Assembly: GCA_023395755.1 (NCBI GenBank)
Contig: JAEWYG010000022.1
Coordinates: 1 to 9,401 of the forward strand
DNA: 9,401 nt
Origin: Actinomycetes bacterium
GTDB taxonomy: Bacteria; Actinomycetota; Coriobacteriia; Coriobacteriales; Eggerthellaceae
Direction of reading: 5' to 3'
Below are positions 1 to 6,670 of the stretch, piece after piece. The notes beneath the pieces are model-generated. The model was not told the DNA's origin. It saw nothing but the letters and a program-made list of their open reading frames with translations, and made no database searches. Position numbers and translations under genes: made by a program. Every line of letters starts with the position of its first letter. Position 1 is the stretch's first letter.

Positions 1-2
1 GT

Positions 3-1268
3 CCACGCACGCGTGAGATGACGCATCGTCTGGGTGCGTCCACAATGCCCGAGTTCTTCGGCGCACGTTTTCGCTCGAAGGGTTTGCGCATTGCGGCCGC
101 AGCCATTATCTTCGTATTTCTTATTCCCTATACCGCCAGTGTCTATAACGGTTTATCGCGTTTATTCGGCATGGCATTTGGTCTGCCTTATGAGGTGTGT
201 GTTATTGGGATGGCGGTAATCACGTGCATTTATGTGGTGCTGGGCGGTTACATGGCCACGGTAGTGAACGACTTCATTCAAGGTCTTGTTATGCTGGTGG
301 GCATTGTTGCGGTGATCGTTGCGGTGTTAGTGAACAACGGTGGCTTTACCGAGGCTATTAATCAGTTATCTTTGATTCCCTCTGAGAGTAGTGAGATGGC
401 CGGGCCGTTCGTGAGTTTTTTTGGTCCCAACTTGCCCGATCTTTTGGGAGTTATCGTTCTAACCAGCTTGGGTACCTGGGGCTTACCTCAGATGGTGCAA
501 AAGTTTTACGCAATCAAGAGTGGTCCTGCAGTAAAGCAAGGCGCCATTATTTCTACAGTATTTGCCATGGTTGTTGCGGGTGGTAGCTACTTCCTTGGTG
601 GTTTTGGGCGCTTATATGCCGGCCAGGTTGAAACGACTGCGTCTGGCACGCCTGTGTACGACTCTATTATTCCCACCATGCTTTCCACGCTGCCCGACCT
701 GCTTATTGGCATTGTTATTGTGCTAGTGCTTTCTGCCTCTATGTCTACATTGTCGTCGCTGGTTCTAACCTCATCCAGTACGCTCACCCTTGACCTAATT
801 AAAGACAACATCGTAAAAGATATGAGCGAGAAAAAGCAGCTCGGCTATATGCGTGTGTTGCTGGTGGTGTTCATTGCCATCTCGGCTGTGATGGCAATTA
901 TGCAGTACAACTCGTCCATCACGTTTATCGCACAGCTTATGAGCATATCGTGGGGTGCCTTGGCGGGGTCGTTTTTGGGCCCGTTCTTTTGGGGTCTGTA
1001 CAGCAGGCGCATATCGAAAGCTGCTGTATGGGCAAGCTTTATCATAGGCGTGGGACTAACCACTGGAAACATGATTGCCGGGTTCTTTGGCGTGCCGCTT
1101 ATTGCTAGTCCCATTAATTGTGGCGCTATTGCTATGGTGTTGTCGTTGGTGGTGGTGCCATTGGTAAGCCTCTTTACGAAGAAGGTGCCTTTTGAGATTG
1201 ATCCGCCGCATGCCGAAGGTGCTATTGATCGTGAGTATGAACACGATTTGCAGGGAGCAATAAAATAG
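3..1268 (+). CDS. Sodium:solute symporter (SSS family), 5'-truncated
   Basis: Inner-membrane secondary transporter of the SSS family (PutP/PanF-like), expected to use the Na+ gradient to import an organic solute. The reading frame is open to the window edge; residues PRTRE precede the first ATG at 18, and the following LGAST-PEFFGARF stretch is normally internal in this family, so the gene begins upstream. About ten hydrophobic helices are visible. Family marks are the YVVLGGYMATVVNDFIQG segment (about residues 72-89 from the ATG), the TSLGTWGLPQMVQKFYAI segment, and MSTLSSLVLTSSSTLTLDL from codon 242, which matches the PutP TM8 region whose Ser-Thr pair binds Na+. The TM1 part of the Na+ site lies outside the window. 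The tail after the last helix is short and charged. The substrate cannot be named from sequence. A hairpin follows the stop. Family confidence is high. Confidence 0.9.
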   Translation, partial: PRTREMTHRLGASTMPEFFGARFRSKGLRIAAAAIIFVFLIPYTASVYNGLSRLFGMAFGLPYEVCVIGMAVITCIYVVLGGYMATVVNDFIQGLVMLVGIVAVIVAVLVNNGGFTEAINQLSLIPSESSEMAGPFVSFFGPNLPDLLGVIVLTSLGTWGLPQMVQKFYAIKSGPAVKQGAIISTVFAMVVAGGSYFLGGFGRLYAGQVETTASGTPVYDSIIPTMLSTLPDLLIGIVIVLVLSASMSTLSSLVLTSSSTLTLDLIKDNIVKDMSEKKQLGYMRVLLVVFIAISAVMAIMQYNSSITFIAQLMSISWGALAGSFLGPFFWGLYSRRISKAAVWASFIIGVGLTTGNMIAGFFGVPLIASPINCGAIAMVLSLVVVPLVSLFTKKVPFEIDPPHAEGAIDREYEHDLQGAIK

Positions 1269-1272
1269 TTTG

Positions 1273-1301
1273 TGATGCCGGCCCATGAAAAGCCGGCATC
1301 A
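1273..1301 (+). terminator. Probable terminator of the symporter gene
   Basis: A perfect 10-bp stem (TGATGCCGGC pairing with GCCGGCATCA) encloses a 9-nt loop. It begins 4 nt after the symporter stop and is followed by an A/T-rich but weak T tract (ATTTATTGTT). The stem is convincing; the poor T tract lowers certainty that it is a strong intrinsic terminator. Confidence 0.65.
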
Positions 1302-1405
1302 ATTTATTGTTGGAGGAAGGGTGTCGTGAAGACAAGTTGCTGGTAGGAGAGACGATTGGCGTGCGTCAGTGGGTTTCGATGATCTGATTGAGGTGATGGG
1401 GGCGC

Positions 1406-1411
1406 TATACT
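1406..1411 (+). promoter_or_regulatory. Possible -10 box for the DUF218 gene
   Basis: TATACT lies 32 nt upstream of the ATG at 1444, which would put the transcription start near 1418. No good -35 is seen at 16-18 bp spacing (only CTGATT at 1384-1389), so the call is tentative. Confidence 0.3.
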
Positions 1412-1443
1412 GTATGAGATATTGTTTGTCGGACTGAAAAGAT

Positions 1444-2448
1444 ATGTTCATGTTTCTACTCTTTCTTATCTACTTTCCTACCCTGTTGTTCGGTTTTCTT
1501 TTTTTCCGGAACTACCGCAAGGAACCAAGGCAATTTCGTAACGCCCTTTATTTGTTACTGTTGTGTCTGTTCTTATTTTGCGGGCTCTCCATTCAGTTTC
1601 AATTGCCGTGGCTCGTTATTATCGGGTTAGCTGTTATTCCCCTTGGTACTGCAGCTTTAGTGGTGTTTCTTGTAGCAAATACGTTCGTTGTGGTAAAACG
1701 CGAAGGTTTTACGCTGTCACATATTCTGCCAGCACTCTTTGCTCTCCTTATCGTGTTGGTTTGTATAGCCTTTCCTTTGTTTGCAATGATGGAAGTACCT
1801 TCTTTCGTTTTGGCGCTGTCGGGCCTCATAACACTTGAGGGGTCATATCTTGCTTTTACCTTTCTCGCTCTTCTGTTGTACTCAGGGTTATATCGACACC
1901 TGCCTAAGCGCAGTGATTATAACTATGTTGTGGTACATGGTGCGGGCTTGTCGGGTGCGCAGCCTACTCCCTTGTTGGCCGGGCGTCTCGATAAGGCTGT
2001 CGAATTATGGAAGGCTATCGGATGTAAAGCAGATATTATTGTGTCGGGAGGGCAGGGCGACGACGAGCAGGTTTCTGAAGCGGCAGCAATGAAGACCTAT
2101 CTTGTCGATAAGCACGGCGTGCCTGATAAGGTTATCATTAAAGAGGAAAAATCAACCACTACATGGGAAAACTTAGTTAATAGTAAAGCTATCATGGATG
2201 CGCGATCGGGTGTTGATGCATACCGTGCCGCAGTCGTGACGAGTGACTACCATGTGTTTCGTACCGCTGAGTATGCACACAAGATTGGTCTTGCTGCTGA
2301 TGGTGTGGGTAGCAAGACGGCGCGATACTTTTGGCCTACAGCATTCATTCGTGAGTATGTAGCAGTTAATAGTGAACATCGCTGGCCCTTTGTTATGTTG
2401 TTTATAGTGTGGTTGGTACCGGCAGCTCTTATTTTTTCTGCTCGTTAA
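1444..2448 (+). CDS. Membrane protein with DUF218 (YdcF/SanA/ElyC-like) domain
   Basis: A 334-residue membrane protein. Five hydrophobic helices occupy about residues 1-150, a DUF218 domain spans about 161-305, and a last helix covers about 314-333. DUF218 marks are HGAG at 165-168, LAGRLDKA around 178-185, SGGQG at 201-205 followed by SEAAAM, EKSTTTWENL at 235-244 and VTSDYHVFR at 265-273. Family members such as SanA, ElyC and YdcF are linked to envelope integrity or bind nucleotide-like ligands, but the reaction is not established, so I assign no function. Multi-helix versions like this one are common in Gram-positive bacteria. The start is uncertain: ATG 1444 and in-frame ATG 1450 both lack a clear Shine-Dalgarno sequence, though either one preserves the first helix. 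No neighbour explains its role; it is probably transcribed alone. Confidence 0.85.
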   Translation: MFMFLLFLIYFPTLLFGFLFFRNYRKEPRQFRNALYLLLLCLFLFCGLSIQFQLPWLVIIGLAVIPLGTAALVVFLVANTFVVVKREGFTLSHILPALFALLIVLVCIAFPLFAMMEVPSFVLALSGLITLEGSYLAFTFLALLLYSGLYRHLPKRSDYNYVVVHGAGLSGAQPTPLLAGRLDKAVELWKAIGCKADIIVSGGQGDDEQVSEAAAMKTYLVDKHGVPDKVIIKEEKSTTTWENLVNSKAIMDARSGVDAYRAAVVTSDYHVFRTAEYAHKIGLAADGVGSKTARYFWPTAFIREYVAVNSEHRWPFVMLFIVWLVPAALIFSAR

Positions 2449-2490
2449 GTCATACATCATTATATTCCCTGTTAGATTGCAAATACCTCG

Positions 2491-2525
2491 TTTCGTGTGA
2501 GCCAAAAGTACGGCCTTTCGTGTGA
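2491..2525 (+). repeat. Direct repeat TTTCGTGTGA x2 upstream of the flavin reductase
   Basis: Two identical 10-bp copies, at 2491-2500 and 2516-2525, lie in the same orientation with a 25-bp period. They sit in the intergenic region before the reductase gene, just upstream of a candidate -10 (TATAGT, 2547-2552); the second copy would touch the -35 position. This is a plausible activator operator, perhaps for the neighbouring LuxR-type protein. The repeat is seen directly; the role is inferred. Confidence 0.45.
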
Positions 2526-2546
2526 TGGGATGCAGCGTGAGCGCCC

Positions 2547-2552
2547 TATAGT
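2547..2552 (+). promoter_or_regulatory. Possible -10 box of the flavin reductase gene
   Basis: TATAGT lies 55 nt upstream of the ATG at 2608. No consensus -35 is seen; that position (about 2524-2529) overlaps the end of the second TTTCGTGTGA copy, as would be expected for an activator-dependent promoter. Tentative. Confidence 0.3.
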
Positions 2553-2594
2553 TCTGGGTGTTGGAGGGCGGACTATCGCCCCGATGAAAGCATT

Positions 2595-2602
2595 GAGAGG
2601 AG
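2595..2602 (+). promoter_or_regulatory. Shine-Dalgarno site that fixes the reductase start
   Basis: GAGAGGAG ends 5 nt before ATG 2608. This supports 2608 over the in-frame upstream GTG 2497 or ATG 2584, and it places the twin-arginine signal right at the N-terminus. Confidence 0.8.
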
Positions 2603-2607
2603 CTCTT

Positions 2608-4149
2608 ATGGGGAAGAATTTCACGAGAAGGCAGATCGTGGCTGGTGCAGCGGTTTTGGGAGGCACGCTTGCTTTGGCAGGATGCGCACAGCCCCAGCAG
2701 AAAAAGCAGGGTGATGCTGGGTTGAACAAAGAGTCCGTATCGGCCGACCTTGTCGTTGTTGGTTCGGGACTGGCGGGCCTTGCGTGCTCTACCGCTGCCG
2801 CCGAGAAGGGTGCAAGCGTTTTATTGGTAGACAAGGCTCCGTTCCTTACTTCGACCTTTCTTACGTCGAAGGGTAATGTATCTCTTGCTCAGGTGCCTGA
2901 GAATAAGGAATTCTGGCAGTACGATTCAGAAACCCCCGACACCATGGACGAGTTCGAGAAGCGTTATCGTGCGCAGACTGAGTTGGGCAAGGTAAATGTG
3001 CCGTATCCCGACTATGATCGCATGCGACATATGATGGAGGAAAGTTGTGCCACTATTGCCTGGGTCGAGGAGCGTACGGGCCTAAAATTCGACAAGTCAT
3101 TTACCAAGGAGATGGTAGGTACCGATACCGTAAAGCCAGATGTGAGCGCTGACCCTTCGAAAGAGGCTGGCGTGCAGGTGGCCGAGGGTTTCGCCAAAGA
3201 GCTTGAGCGTTTAGGTGTACAAACAATGGTTAACACTGAGGCCTTGGAGCTTATCCATGAGAACGGAACGGTTGTAGGCGTAAAAGTGAAGGCATCGGGT
3301 AGCACGCAAGAGTTGCGCGCTAAGGCGGTTGTGTTGGCAACGGGAGGTTTCGGCGGCAGTCAGGCATACTGTGATGAATTAGTGCCTGTCATTAACAAAA
3401 TGGGTCTACAGTTCTTAGGTAATGCTAGGAACACGGGCGATGGTATGACTATGGCTACGGCACTTGGCGCTGCCACTTACGAGGGAGCCGATATTATCTC
3501 GAACGTCATCATGCCCACGCGGGCGCTGACGAAGGCTGATGTGGGCTTCCAGAAGCTCTGTGATAACGGTATGGAGGGTGCATCAACGTCGTCTAAGCTC
3601 CTGGTGGATGCATCGGGTGTTCGCTTCGTGAATGAGGCTGGTCCGGTTATCGCCTTGTCTACCTCGATGGTTGATAAAAATGCGAGCCCTTACTATGTGC
3701 TTTATGACAGCTCTAACGCTAAAGTGGTAGAGCTGTTGGAGAAAGGTCTCTCTACGGGCGACGTGGTGAAAGCCGACAGTATTTCTGCTCTTGCTAACCA
3801 AACGGGAGCTTCTCAGCTTGTAGCGACATTTGATGCTTATCAGCAAGCAGCGGTGAACGGCGCCGATACAGAATTCAAAAAGAAGGCTGAAATGCTTGTG
3901 CCCTACGGCACGGGTCCATACTACTTAGTGACGTTTGTTCCGTCATTTGTGGCAACTATGGGTGGCGTGAAAACTAATGGTGATTGTCAGGTTGTTCGTG
4001 AAGATGGTTCGACTATCGCAGGTCTCTATGCGGTGGGTGAGGCAACGCATCGTTTTATGTACAACCGTAACTTTGTGCGCCATTGCTCTAATTCTAGTGC
4101 ATTGACTATGGGTCGTCTCACTGGTGCCGCTCTGGCCCAGCAGGCGTAA
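2608..4149 (+). CDS. Tat-exported lipoprotein FAD-dependent reductase (fumarate/urocanate reductase-like family)
   Basis: A 513-residue FAD_binding_2 oxidoreductase, inferred to work outside the membrane as a terminal reductase for an organic electron acceptor. The N-terminus has a twin-arginine pair (TRRQIV, R7-R8), a hydrophobic stretch and a lipobox ALAGC with Cys26, so it is probably a Tat-dependent lipoprotein. The FAD Rossmann motif is GSGLAG at 52-57, with the strand SVLLVD after it. RFVNE (339-343), TMGG (450-453) and AVGEA near the C-terminus are family landmarks. No haem-binding CXXCH or FMN-binding domain is present, so electrons must arrive from another protein. Compared with flavocytochrome c fumarate reductase, the His before TMGG is Ala449 and no Arg follows RFVNE in the TRD position, although the NR pair (Arg487) is kept. 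The substrate is therefore probably not fumarate. It overlaps the convergent LuxR-type gene by 32 bp. Confidence 0.88.
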   Translation: MGKNFTRRQIVAGAAVLGGTLALAGCAQPQQKKQGDAGLNKESVSADLVVVGSGLAGLACSTAAAEKGASVLLVDKAPFLTSTFLTSKGNVSLAQVPENKEFWQYDSETPDTMDEFEKRYRAQTELGKVNVPYPDYDRMRHMMEESCATIAWVEERTGLKFDKSFTKEMVGTDTVKPDVSADPSKEAGVQVAEGFAKELERLGVQTMVNTEALELIHENGTVVGVKVKASGSTQELRAKAVVLATGGFGGSQAYCDELVPVINKMGLQFLGNARNTGDGMTMATALGAATYEGADIISNVIMPTRALTKADVGFQKLCDNGMEGASTSSKLLVDASGVRFVNEAGPVIALSTSMVDKNASPYYVLYDSSNAKVVELLEKGLSTGDVVKADSISALANQTGASQLVATFDAYQQAAVNGADTEFKKKAEMLVPYGTGPYYLVTFVPSFVATMGGVKTNGDCQVVREDGSTIAGLYAVGEATHRFMYNRNFVRHCSNSSALTMGRLTGAALAQQA

Positions 4150-5608
4150 GCGATGTCACGCGGGCTGAGCTTTCCTCCCTTCGCTCAGCCCGCGCCAAGA
4201 ACTCCTCGATCAGGTCGAGGAGTTCTTGGCGCGAATGCACGTCCATCTTCGCGTAGGCGTGTCGCAGATGCGTTTTTACGGTATGTTCAGACAATACGAG
4301 CTGGTCGGCTATGTATCGAGCGCTGCGTCCTGCTGCAAACTCACTGGTTATTTCGCGCTCGCGGTTTGTTAGCTGGAAGGAAGTTGTCAGCTGCTCCCAT
4401 ACTTCTTTCGTAGGAGTACCTACGGTGTTAAGGGGTGTCTGATCGGATGCTTCGTCGAGCGCCGGCATGCGTAATTTGGCGGCATAGCGAAGGTAGCTGC
4501 AGAAGACAAGAGACAGTGTTGCTACCAGTACCCATATGCCCCCCATAAGAGCTAAGTGAATATCGAGCGCCCCCTGCTCCAGTAGAGTCTGAGCTACAAA
4601 CCGTCCTAAAGCTACGGAAAGGCGAGCCACGCCGAGCGCTAAACCCAACAAGAAAAAAGCTGGTAGCTTGCGCTCGTATGCTTCGCTGACAAGCATAAGC
4701 CATAACAACACATAGAAGGTAATTAAGAACGATACCATGAGCGATCCGGCTGCATATGAATCGGCAGAATCTAGGTTTCGATACAAAAGGATGGATACGA
4801 GAAATAGCACAACTAAGGGGCTAATATAATCTATGTTCGCCTTGCGCGGTCGAAAAATCAATAGTGCAGCTGTCATTGATAGCGCGATGATAACCGTGAA
4901 TAGAGAAGTAAGGTCGGCCTGTGCGTATTGCAGCCCATTAAAGAGATCTAGCTCGATAACGAATCCGCATACAAGAGAGATTGCAAAAGTTCCGGCAACG
5001 GCACGTTTTGTACGCGAGAGTGCTTCAGCCATCGAGGTGCGCGGTACAATTGCTTCTTTCATTACGCTCGCGACATAGGTGTTGCTGCGTAAGCAAAGGC
5101 GCAGTGCAACCATAGATAGCACGAATACAACGAGCAGCACCATCAGCTGACTACCCGGGAAAATCATACGGGTCAGTGGAGGTAAGGCAACATCGATAAC
5201 GTACGAGATTGCGATTAGGGGTAGTGCGTATAGGGGCCGATAGCTGGTGAATACTTCCATCCAGCACAAAACAGCAAGCGACCAACCGGCGCCAGCCGTG
5301 ATCTGCATGCATACCAATGCGATTGGGTGATTGCTGTCAATAGCAACTAAGACGGCATAAGCCACGCTAGCAACAATGGCGGCCCTGAATAACGGTTGCG
5401 CTTTATCAATTCGTCCGAAATAGGAAAGCACTGCCACACATACAAAGGTTAGTCCATCGATAGATAGCCCTACTAGGGCATAGGGGTGGGCACTGTATGG
5501 TCCGGAGTTCATGTCGAGGAGGCGTGCTCCTTGCAGTAATCCAAAGCCGAGGCATGCCACAAGAGCGAGCAATGCGGTTTTCCTGTTGAGAAGCAGGCGG
5601 GATTCCAT
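4118..5608 (-). CDS. LuxR-family transcriptional regulator with multi-helix membrane N-terminus
   Basis: A 496-residue protein with about twelve hydrophobic helices in roughly residues 10-390 and a C-terminal LuxR/GerE helix-turn-helix at about 413-470. HTH marks are LTNREREI, the AAGRSARYIADQLVLSEHTV recognition region, KTHLRHAYAKM and HSRQELLDL. The membrane part resembles a transporter-like sensor. This architecture is highly expanded in Eggerthellaceae and commonly sits beside flavin or molybdopterin reductases, so it probably senses the substrate of the adjacent reductase and controls its transcription. ATG 5608 is preceded by AGAAGGAA on the minus strand at suitable spacing. The last 24 or so residues, after the HTH, form a charged tail encoded across two hairpins, and the gene's end overlaps the end of the reductase gene. 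The family is clear; the ligand and target are inferred. Confidence 0.9.
   Translation of the reverse strand: MESRLLLNRKTALLALVACLGFGLLQGARLLDMNSGPYSAHPYALVGLSIDGLTFVCVAVLSYFGRIDKAQPLFRAAIVASVAYAVLVAIDSNHPIALVCMQITAGAGWSLAVLCWMEVFTSYRPLYALPLIAISYVIDVALPPLTRMIFPGSQLMVLLVVFVLSMVALRLCLRSNTYVASVMKEAIVPRTSMAEALSRTKRAVAGTFAISLVCGFVIELDLFNGLQYAQADLTSLFTVIIALSMTAALLIFRPRKANIDYISPLVVLFLVSILLYRNLDSADSYAAGSLMVSFLITFYVLLWLMLVSEAYERKLPAFFLLGLALGVARLSVALGRFVAQTLLEQGALDIHLALMGGIWVLVATLSLVFCSYLRYAAKLRMPALDEASDQTPLNTVGTPTKEVWEQLTTSFQLTNREREITSEFAAGRSARYIADQLVLSEHTVKTHLRHAYAKMDVHSRQELLDLIEEFLARAERREESSARVTSLTPAGPERHQ
4159..4194. repeat. Inverted repeat, 12-bp perfect stem, near the convergent gene ends
   Basis: CGCGGGCTGAGC (4159-4170) pairs perfectly with 4183-4194 around a 12-nt loop. 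It starts 10 nt after the reductase stop and lies inside the 3' end of the LuxR-type gene. It may act as a 3'-end or stability structure for the reductase mRNA. There is no T tract on either side, so it is not a standard intrinsic terminator. Confidence 0.6.
4191..4233. repeat. Inverted repeat, 19-bp perfect stem with 5-nt loop
   Basis: CGCGCCAAGAACTCCTCGA (4191-4209) pairs without mismatch with 4215-4233 around the loop TCAGG. It lies in the LuxR-type coding sequence just after the HTH (codons for LIEEFLAR) and shares 4 nt (CGCG) with the neighbouring 12-bp hairpin. No T tract follows on either strand. Such a long perfect stem inside a coding region is unusual. Confidence 0.75.
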
Positions 5609-5640
5609 AGGTTCCTTCTTACCTCAGAGCTCAAAGCCAT

Positions 5641-5714
5641 TTTAACGGCATTACTATAGCGCAAGCATTGCGAGGTTGACGCCGAGAGTTTTGCTAAGGC
5701 AGCTTTAACGGCAT
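5641..5714 (+). repeat. Direct repeat TTTAACGGCAT x2 upstream of the LuxR-type gene (third 10-bp copy at 6435)
   Basis: TTTAACGGCAT occurs at 5641-5651 and 5704-5714, both in the gap between the LuxR-type gene start and the cyclo-ligase stop, 63 bp apart. A third copy of the first 10 bases lies at 6435-6444, upstream of the cyclo-ligase. The first copy would overlap the transcription start implied by a weak minus-strand -10 (TATAGT, 5653-5658). Operator function is inferred. Confidence 0.4.
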
Positions 5715-5769
5715 CCCGTTCATAAGGTATTCGTTACTGATATTTTCAGAGAGCAATTACAAAAAACTC

Positions 5770-6372
5770 TTATGCCGAAAGAATGTAGGGCAGCGGCTGA
5801 TCGTGGGGTTCGCAAGGAACGATCTCTACGCGCTGCTCTTCGAAGGCGACACCCACGACGAGGGCATCCTTGCGCAAGGAGGGCAGCAGGCGATCGTAGT
5901 TGCCTCCTCCGTAGCCCAGGCGATTGCCGTTGCCGTCAAAGGCCACGAGCGGTACGATGACTGCATCGAGCTCATGCGGGACGACGCTTTCGTAGCCATC
6001 GAACGCTAAATCATCGTGGCAACGGCAACGAAGGGGATGAGTTATTAACGCTTCGTAAGCCTTTTCATAGAGAGCGGCGGGCACGCGGTAAAAAACCATG
6101 CGCGAAGGTTCTTTGGAGTCTGCTGGATTGTCGCGCACCATGCAGGGAAAGCACACTTCCCACCCTTGCTTATAGGCGGAGGCTACCAGATTGCTTAAAT
6201 CTACCTCACTTTGCATGGCGCTGAACACGCCTATGCAGGGGTTTTCGAACGCTCTACTCACGCACAATTCGACCGCATAACAAAGCTCGGCGCTCTTGCT
6301 TTTACGAGCCCGGAGAGGCAGGGCATCGCGGCGTGCAAGTACTGCCAAACGCATGTTTTTCTTATTGTCCAT
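5770..6372 (-). CDS. 5-formyltetrahydrofolate cyclo-ligase
   Basis: A 200-residue cytoplasmic enzyme (MTHFS/YgfA family) that uses ATP to convert 5-formyltetrahydrofolate to 5,10-methenyltetrahydrofolate, returning a storage folate to one-carbon metabolism. Family marks are the basic N-terminal helix (MRLAVLARRDAL), the SEVDLSNL segment after the first strand, NRLGYGGGNYDRLL with GYGGGNYD at about 153-160 (the usual second aromatic before YDR is Asn here), and PHDQPLPYIL at the end. ATG at 6372 gives the typical family length. An in-frame ATG at 6435 would add 21 residues without homology, and its extension runs across a strong extended -10 box, so I reject it. The gap to the LuxR-type gene argues for independent transcription. 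No clear terminator hairpin follows, only six T's on the minus strand at 5766-5761. Confidence 0.9.
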   Translation of the reverse strand: MDNKKNMRLAVLARRDALPLRARKSKSAELCYAVELCVSRAFENPCIGVFSAMQSEVDLSNLVASAYKQGWEVCFPCMVRDNPADSKEPSRMVFYRVPAALYEKAYEALITHPLRCRCHDDLAFDGYESVVPHELDAVIVPLVAFDGNGNRLGYGGGNYDRLLPSLRKDALVVGVAFEEQRVEIVPCEPHDQPLPYILSA

Positions 6373-6378
6373 ACTCTT

Positions 6379-6387
6379 AGTATAGCA
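6379..6387 (-). promoter_or_regulatory. Extended -10 promoter of the cyclo-ligase gene (leaderless start)
   Basis: On the minus strand TGCTATACT forms an extended -10 whose last base is at 6379. The expected start point, about 7 nt downstream, coincides with the A of ATG 6372. No Shine-Dalgarno sequence fits between them, so the mRNA is probably leaderless. No consensus -35 is evident. Confidence 0.6.
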
Positions 6388-6520
6388 TTGGCCTCGCCGG
6401 TTTGTTGAGGATTTGGGTTGGGTTTGTGAATGCATTTAACGGCAGTCGATAACTGCAGGTCAAGATTGCGTAGTAGTAACCATTTCCAATCGATTTACTA
6501 TGCAAACACTCCAACGACCT

Positions 6521-6529
6521 TGCTATAAT
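6521..6529 (+). promoter_or_regulatory. Extended -10 promoter for the Rrf2-family gene
   Basis: TGCTATAAT is a perfect TATAAT hexamer with a TGn extension. No good -35 is present at 16-18 bp, as is usual for extended -10 promoters. The expected start is near 6536. Confidence 0.6.
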
Positions 6530-6592
6530 CTTTTTGTTTTCGTTACACTTGATGCGTTTCGAATTGCTCCGTGGATGGCGGGGCGAGCTTAT

Positions 6593-6621
6593 AGGAAGGA
6601 TGTGCGTGCGGCACTCTTCCT
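6593..6621 (+). other. Leader hairpin upstream of the Rrf2 gene
   Basis: AGGAAG (6593-6598) pairs with CTTCCT (6616-6621), and the inner GTGC (6602-6605) pairs with GCAC (6611-6614) around a 5-nt loop; a small asymmetric internal loop separates the stems. No T tract follows directly. The role is unknown. Confidence 0.35.
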
Positions 6622-6636
6622 TAAAAGGCGATGTAC

Positions 6637-6670
6637 ATGATTGATTTGCTTTTATATGAAATCTAATCAT
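6637..6670. repeat. AT-rich inverted repeat before the Rrf2 gene, candidate operator
   Basis: ATGATTGATTT (6637-6647) pairs with AAATCTAATCAT (6659-6670) over 11 bp with one bulged base (6664), around an 11-nt loop. It lies 51 nt upstream of the GTG start. Rrf2 proteins often repress themselves through AT-rich dyads, so an autoregulatory site is plausible but unproven. Confidence 0.4.

Noticed and set aside
2497..2607. Upstream GTG start that would add 37 residues to the flavin reductase
   Set aside because: It would bury the twin-arginine signal inside the protein, it overlaps the putative operator repeats, and ATG 2608 has a strong, well-spaced Shine-Dalgarno sequence.
4159..4233. Standard intrinsic terminator at the convergent gene ends
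   Set aside because: Both stems are strong, but neither is followed by a T tract on either strand, so I list them as inverted repeats only.
4153..4413. Plus-strand frame opposite the LuxR-type gene
   Set aside because: It is antisense to a clear HTH coding region, has arginine/proline-rich low-complexity content, and has no homology I recognise.
6373..6435. Longer cyclo-ligase start at ATG 6435
   Set aside because: The extra 21 residues match nothing in the family, the shorter form has the normal length, and an extended -10 box lies just before ATG 6372.
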